A stretch of 64,000 bases of DNA from Lachnospiraceae bacterium (GTDB lineage Bacteria > Bacillota_A > Clostridia > Lachnospirales > Lachnospiraceae). Of the stretch, positions 62,547 through 64,000 are shown piece after piece (the first letter of the stretch is position 1; every line of letters starts with the position of its first letter). Location: positions 63,190 to 127,189 of the forward strand of contig JAQUUB010000005.1 of NCBI GenBank assembly GCA_028694115.1, in the 5' to 3' direction. Under the pieces are notes generated by a model. That model was not told the origin of the DNA and ran no database searches. It saw only the letters and a list, made by a program, of their open reading frames with translations. The position numbers were made by a program, and so were the translations under genes.

Positions 62547-63419
62547 CTACTTGTCCCAATAATTACTCATCCATAGTTTCAATATTTCCAGAATCTCTCT
62601 TCGCATCTGATCTGCTGTATAACTTGCAGGAAAGAATCTGTATAGCTGTTCATTCTTAAATACCACCCGGTCTATATCTTTTTGCTTGATTTCGCCCAAG
62701 ATGTCTTGCATGATTTCTAATGTAAGCTTTCCTTCCTCACTCATTTTCTTCATTCGCTGTGCCTGCGATAAGGAAGGTGTACACTGCGTATAGTCCATAG
62801 CTTCCAGAATCTCTCTCTGTTCCTTCTTTTTCAGGTAAGATAGCTGAACCGCCGGTGTAAATCCCATTGTGCCATCATCCACTTTTTCCAGTATTTCCGG
62901 GATTAAATCTGTTATCTTGATATACCTTTGGACCTGCTTTGGACTATCTCCACATTCCTCTCCAATCACCTCAATACTCTTCCGGCCGGAATAAAGGTCA
63001 ACCTGACCACATTTTCTTCTACCTGTTTTTCTCTTGATGATGTCATATTTCATTTTGTAGGCAAATGCCTTTTCACTCGGACTGATCCGTTCTCTCTGCA
63101 AATTCGAATCAACCATGGATATGACTGCTTCATCATCCTTCATATACCGAATAATCACTGGTACCTTCCAATATCCAAGCTGCTCCGCTGCAAATTTTCT
63201 TCGATGACCGGAAATGATCTCATATACCCCTTCCAGTCTTGGTCTTACAATCAAAGGATTTAAGATACCATATTTCTTGATACTTTCCTGTAGCTCAATC
63301 ATCTGACTGTCAGCCTGCACCTTGAATGGATGTTTCTCAAATGATCTAAGACGCTCCAATTCAATTTCAACTACTTTTTCATCCGAATCTCGCTGCTCTA
63401 ATTTTTCTACTGCTGTCAT
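62547..63419 (-). CDS. ParB/Spo0J family partition protein
   Basis: A 290-aa protein. The N-terminal ParB/sulfiredoxin CTPase fold has SFEKHPFKVQ, KYGILNPLIVRP, EIISGHRRKFAAEQLG and DSNLQRERISPSEKAFAYK (the ParB box II/III set). The central HTH is around IEVIGEECGDSPKQVQRYI. The C-terminal ~100 residues are unlike chromosomal Spo0J and typical of mobile-element ParB. It should bind a parS-like site nearby; none was identified with confidence. Confidence 0.9.
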   Translation of the reverse strand: MTAVEKLEQRDSDEKVVEIELERLRSFEKHPFKVQADSQMIELQESIKKYGILNPLIVRPRLEGVYEIISGHRRKFAAEQLGYWKVPVIIRYMKDDEAVISMVDSNLQRERISPSEKAFAYKMKYDIIKRKTGRRKCGQVDLYSGRKSIEVIGEECGDSPKQVQRYIKITDLIPEILEKVDDGTMGFTPAVQLSYLKKKEQREILEAMDYTQCTPSLSQAQRMKKMSEEGKLTLEIMQDILGEIKQKDIDRVVFKNEQLYRFFPASYTADQMRREILEILKLWMSNYWDK

Positions 63420-63521
63420 TCTCCCTCCTTATCCCTGAACGCACTCGCGATACTCGCTCGTTGACGCGGTATTCGTCAAAGTCCCGAGCAAGCTCAGACC
63501 TTGACTCATTACTCACGCAAA

Positions 63522-63570
63522 AAAGCCCGTCCAGAATAGATTTTTATTTCATCTAATCTGAACGGACTTT
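63522..63570 (-). terminator. Terminator upstream of parB
   Basis: AAAGCCCGTCCAGAATAGAT pairs with ATCTAATCTGAACGGACTTT (17 of 20). On the minus strand it is followed by TTTTTTGCG. No protein gene lies between it and 63800, so it may end a small RNA or attenuate parB. Confidence 0.65.
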
Positions 63571-63680
63571 ATCCGACAGGCTCATTTAATCTTGAGCAAG
63601 AAAGCTTCATCATTGTTTTTTGACCCGATTTACCTTGTTTTGACAACCCAAATCTCATGTTTCTTTGTAACTTTTTCCTA

Positions 63681-63765
63681 TGGGTGGCATTTTGACTCAT
63701 ATATCGGGTGACACTTTTTCATTTTGGGTGGCAGATTTCATCATTTTTTGATGCACTGGGTGGCA
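63681..63765. repeat. Right arm-type repeats of integrase A
   Basis: TGGGTGGCA at 63681, CGGGTGACA at 63705, TGGGTGGCA at 63725 and 63757, all in one direction. They match the repeats at 47053-47081. The 63571-63680 stretch holds two TTTTGAC sequences and no gene. Confidence 0.6.
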
Positions 63766-63801
63766 ATCGGGCACCCAAAATCATCGCCAAAAACAAAAAA
63801 A

Positions 63802-63834
63802 TGCAGTAATGATTTTTGATAAATCACTACTGCA
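63802..63834 (-). terminator. Terminator downstream of the right tRNA-like element
   Basis: TGCAGTAATGATTT / AAATCACTACTGCA (13 of 14). On the minus strand it is followed by seven T. Confidence 0.85.
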
Positions 63835-63843
63835 AAAATGGAT

Positions 63844-63922
63844 GTTCCCTATAGGAATCGAACCTACAATAAGGTCTTAGGAGAACACTTTGGTGCTGTA
63901 AAGTGCAGTCAACCTTAGGAAC
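63844..63922 (-). other. Right tRNA-like 79-mer (putative attachment region)
   Basis: On the minus strand: acceptor GTTCCTA / AGGGAAC (six pairs), T arm GTAGG-TTCGATT-CCTAT, octamer CTCCTAAG. Same length as the left copy with no gaps and about 63% identity. A normal D arm and anticodon arm cannot be drawn; a CACTTT / AAAGTG hairpin occupies that place. Confidence 0.5.
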
Positions 63923-63954
63923 TTTATATAAAGGAAAGCATCGTATTTACTGCA

Positions 63955-63984
63955 TTCCTTGTAATTCCTTGTCAAAATAAGAAA
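63955..63984. other. Right core-type inverted half-sites
   Basis: TTCCTTGTA and AATAAGAAA with a 12-bp spacer ending GTCAA. GTCAAAA is identical to the left core, and the distance to the 79-mer is the same 33 bp. Confidence 0.5.
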
Positions 63985-64000
63985 ATAGATTATCCGCCTG

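Larger units (their letters stand above)
46884..63984. mobile_element. Composite integrative element (~17 kb) with nested second integrase and glycan cargo
   Basis: Bounded by two co-linear 141-bp segments (46884-47024 and 63844-63984) and by GGGTGGCA repeats just inside each. It holds integrase A with its HTH/xis/sigma-like set, a PBECR4-like gene, a tape-measure fragment, integrase B with xis, a GC-rich carbohydrate cassette, XRE, a truncated parA and parB. No relaxase, coupling protein or type IV secretion gene is visible, so it is not self-transmissible as seen. The right boundary could instead be the start of a second related element. Confidence 0.65.

Noticed and set aside
46884..63984. 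A defence island
   Set aside because: I looked for restriction, CRISPR, abortive-infection, retron, Gabija, Thoeris or CBASS genes and saw none; the PBECR4-like protein alone is not enough.
46884..63984. A self-transmissible conjugative element
   Set aside because: No relaxase, VirD4/FtsK-like coupling protein or VirB4-type ATPase is visible between the ends.

Overview
The window is AT-rich DNA of a motile, Gram-positive anaerobe of the Clostridia, most likely Lachnospiraceae. The signs are about one-third GC by eye, a Flp1/DUF5702/DUF6382-type Tad pilus operon, a DUF6240-flagellin-FliS block, BofA and DUF2508 (YaaL) of the spore-former lineage, and BceAB-type antimicrobial-peptide genes. 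No genus can be named from sequence alone.

Layout. 1-6.8 kb: the 3' end of murG, then a complete fructose PTS on the minus strand (ptsI, EIIA, DeoR regulator, fruK, EIIBC, HPr) behind one promoter. 6.8-12 kb: housekeeping genes (VOC protein, deoxyinosine glycosylase, HIT protein, flavodoxin-SCP2 fusion, rhomboid protease, nagA). 12.2-22.2 kb: an 11-gene Tad/Flp pilus operon with two prepilin peptidases and an FHA protein. 22.3-29.5 kb: bofA, DUF2508, fliS, flagellin, a 1004-aa DUF6240 protein behind a sigma-D-like promoter, and an orphan solute-binding lipoprotein. 29.5-35.4 kb: glgB, a TPR/degenerate-AAA+ protein, rsmA and tatD. 35.6-35.9 kb: tRNA-Lys(CUU) and tRNA-Pro(CGG). 35.9-46.5 kb: a BceAB-RS module with tandem palindromic operators, an acyltransferase, thioredoxin, trmB, a DacF-type carboxypeptidase, a DEDDh exonuclease and an unknown gene.

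From 46.88 kb to the end is a composite mobile island. Integrase A, a four-HTH protein, an excisionase and a sigma-like protein lie at the left; parB, a truncated parA and an XRE regulator lie at the right. GGGTGGCA repeats, probably integrase arm sites, lie at both ends. Both boundaries carry co-linear, diverged 141-bp segments (tRNA-like 79-mer plus inverted core half-sites) exactly 16,960 bp apart. Inside are a PBECR4-like gene, a phage tape-measure fragment, a second (Tn916-type) integrase/excisionase pair, and a visibly GC-richer glycan-use cassette (AraC regulator, GPH symporter, GH2, polysaccharide deacetylase, esterase). No relaxase or conjugation gene is visible, so the island looks decayed or mobilised in trans.

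The items I consider least described are the paired tRNA-like/core boundary segments, the four-HTH protein coupled to integrase A, a dispersed GTGTGA-armed palindrome that supplies stop codons, and the TPR/degenerate AAA+ protein. Start codons were moved to ribosome-binding sites where the longest reading frame looked wrong. All family calls are by eye, without database search.
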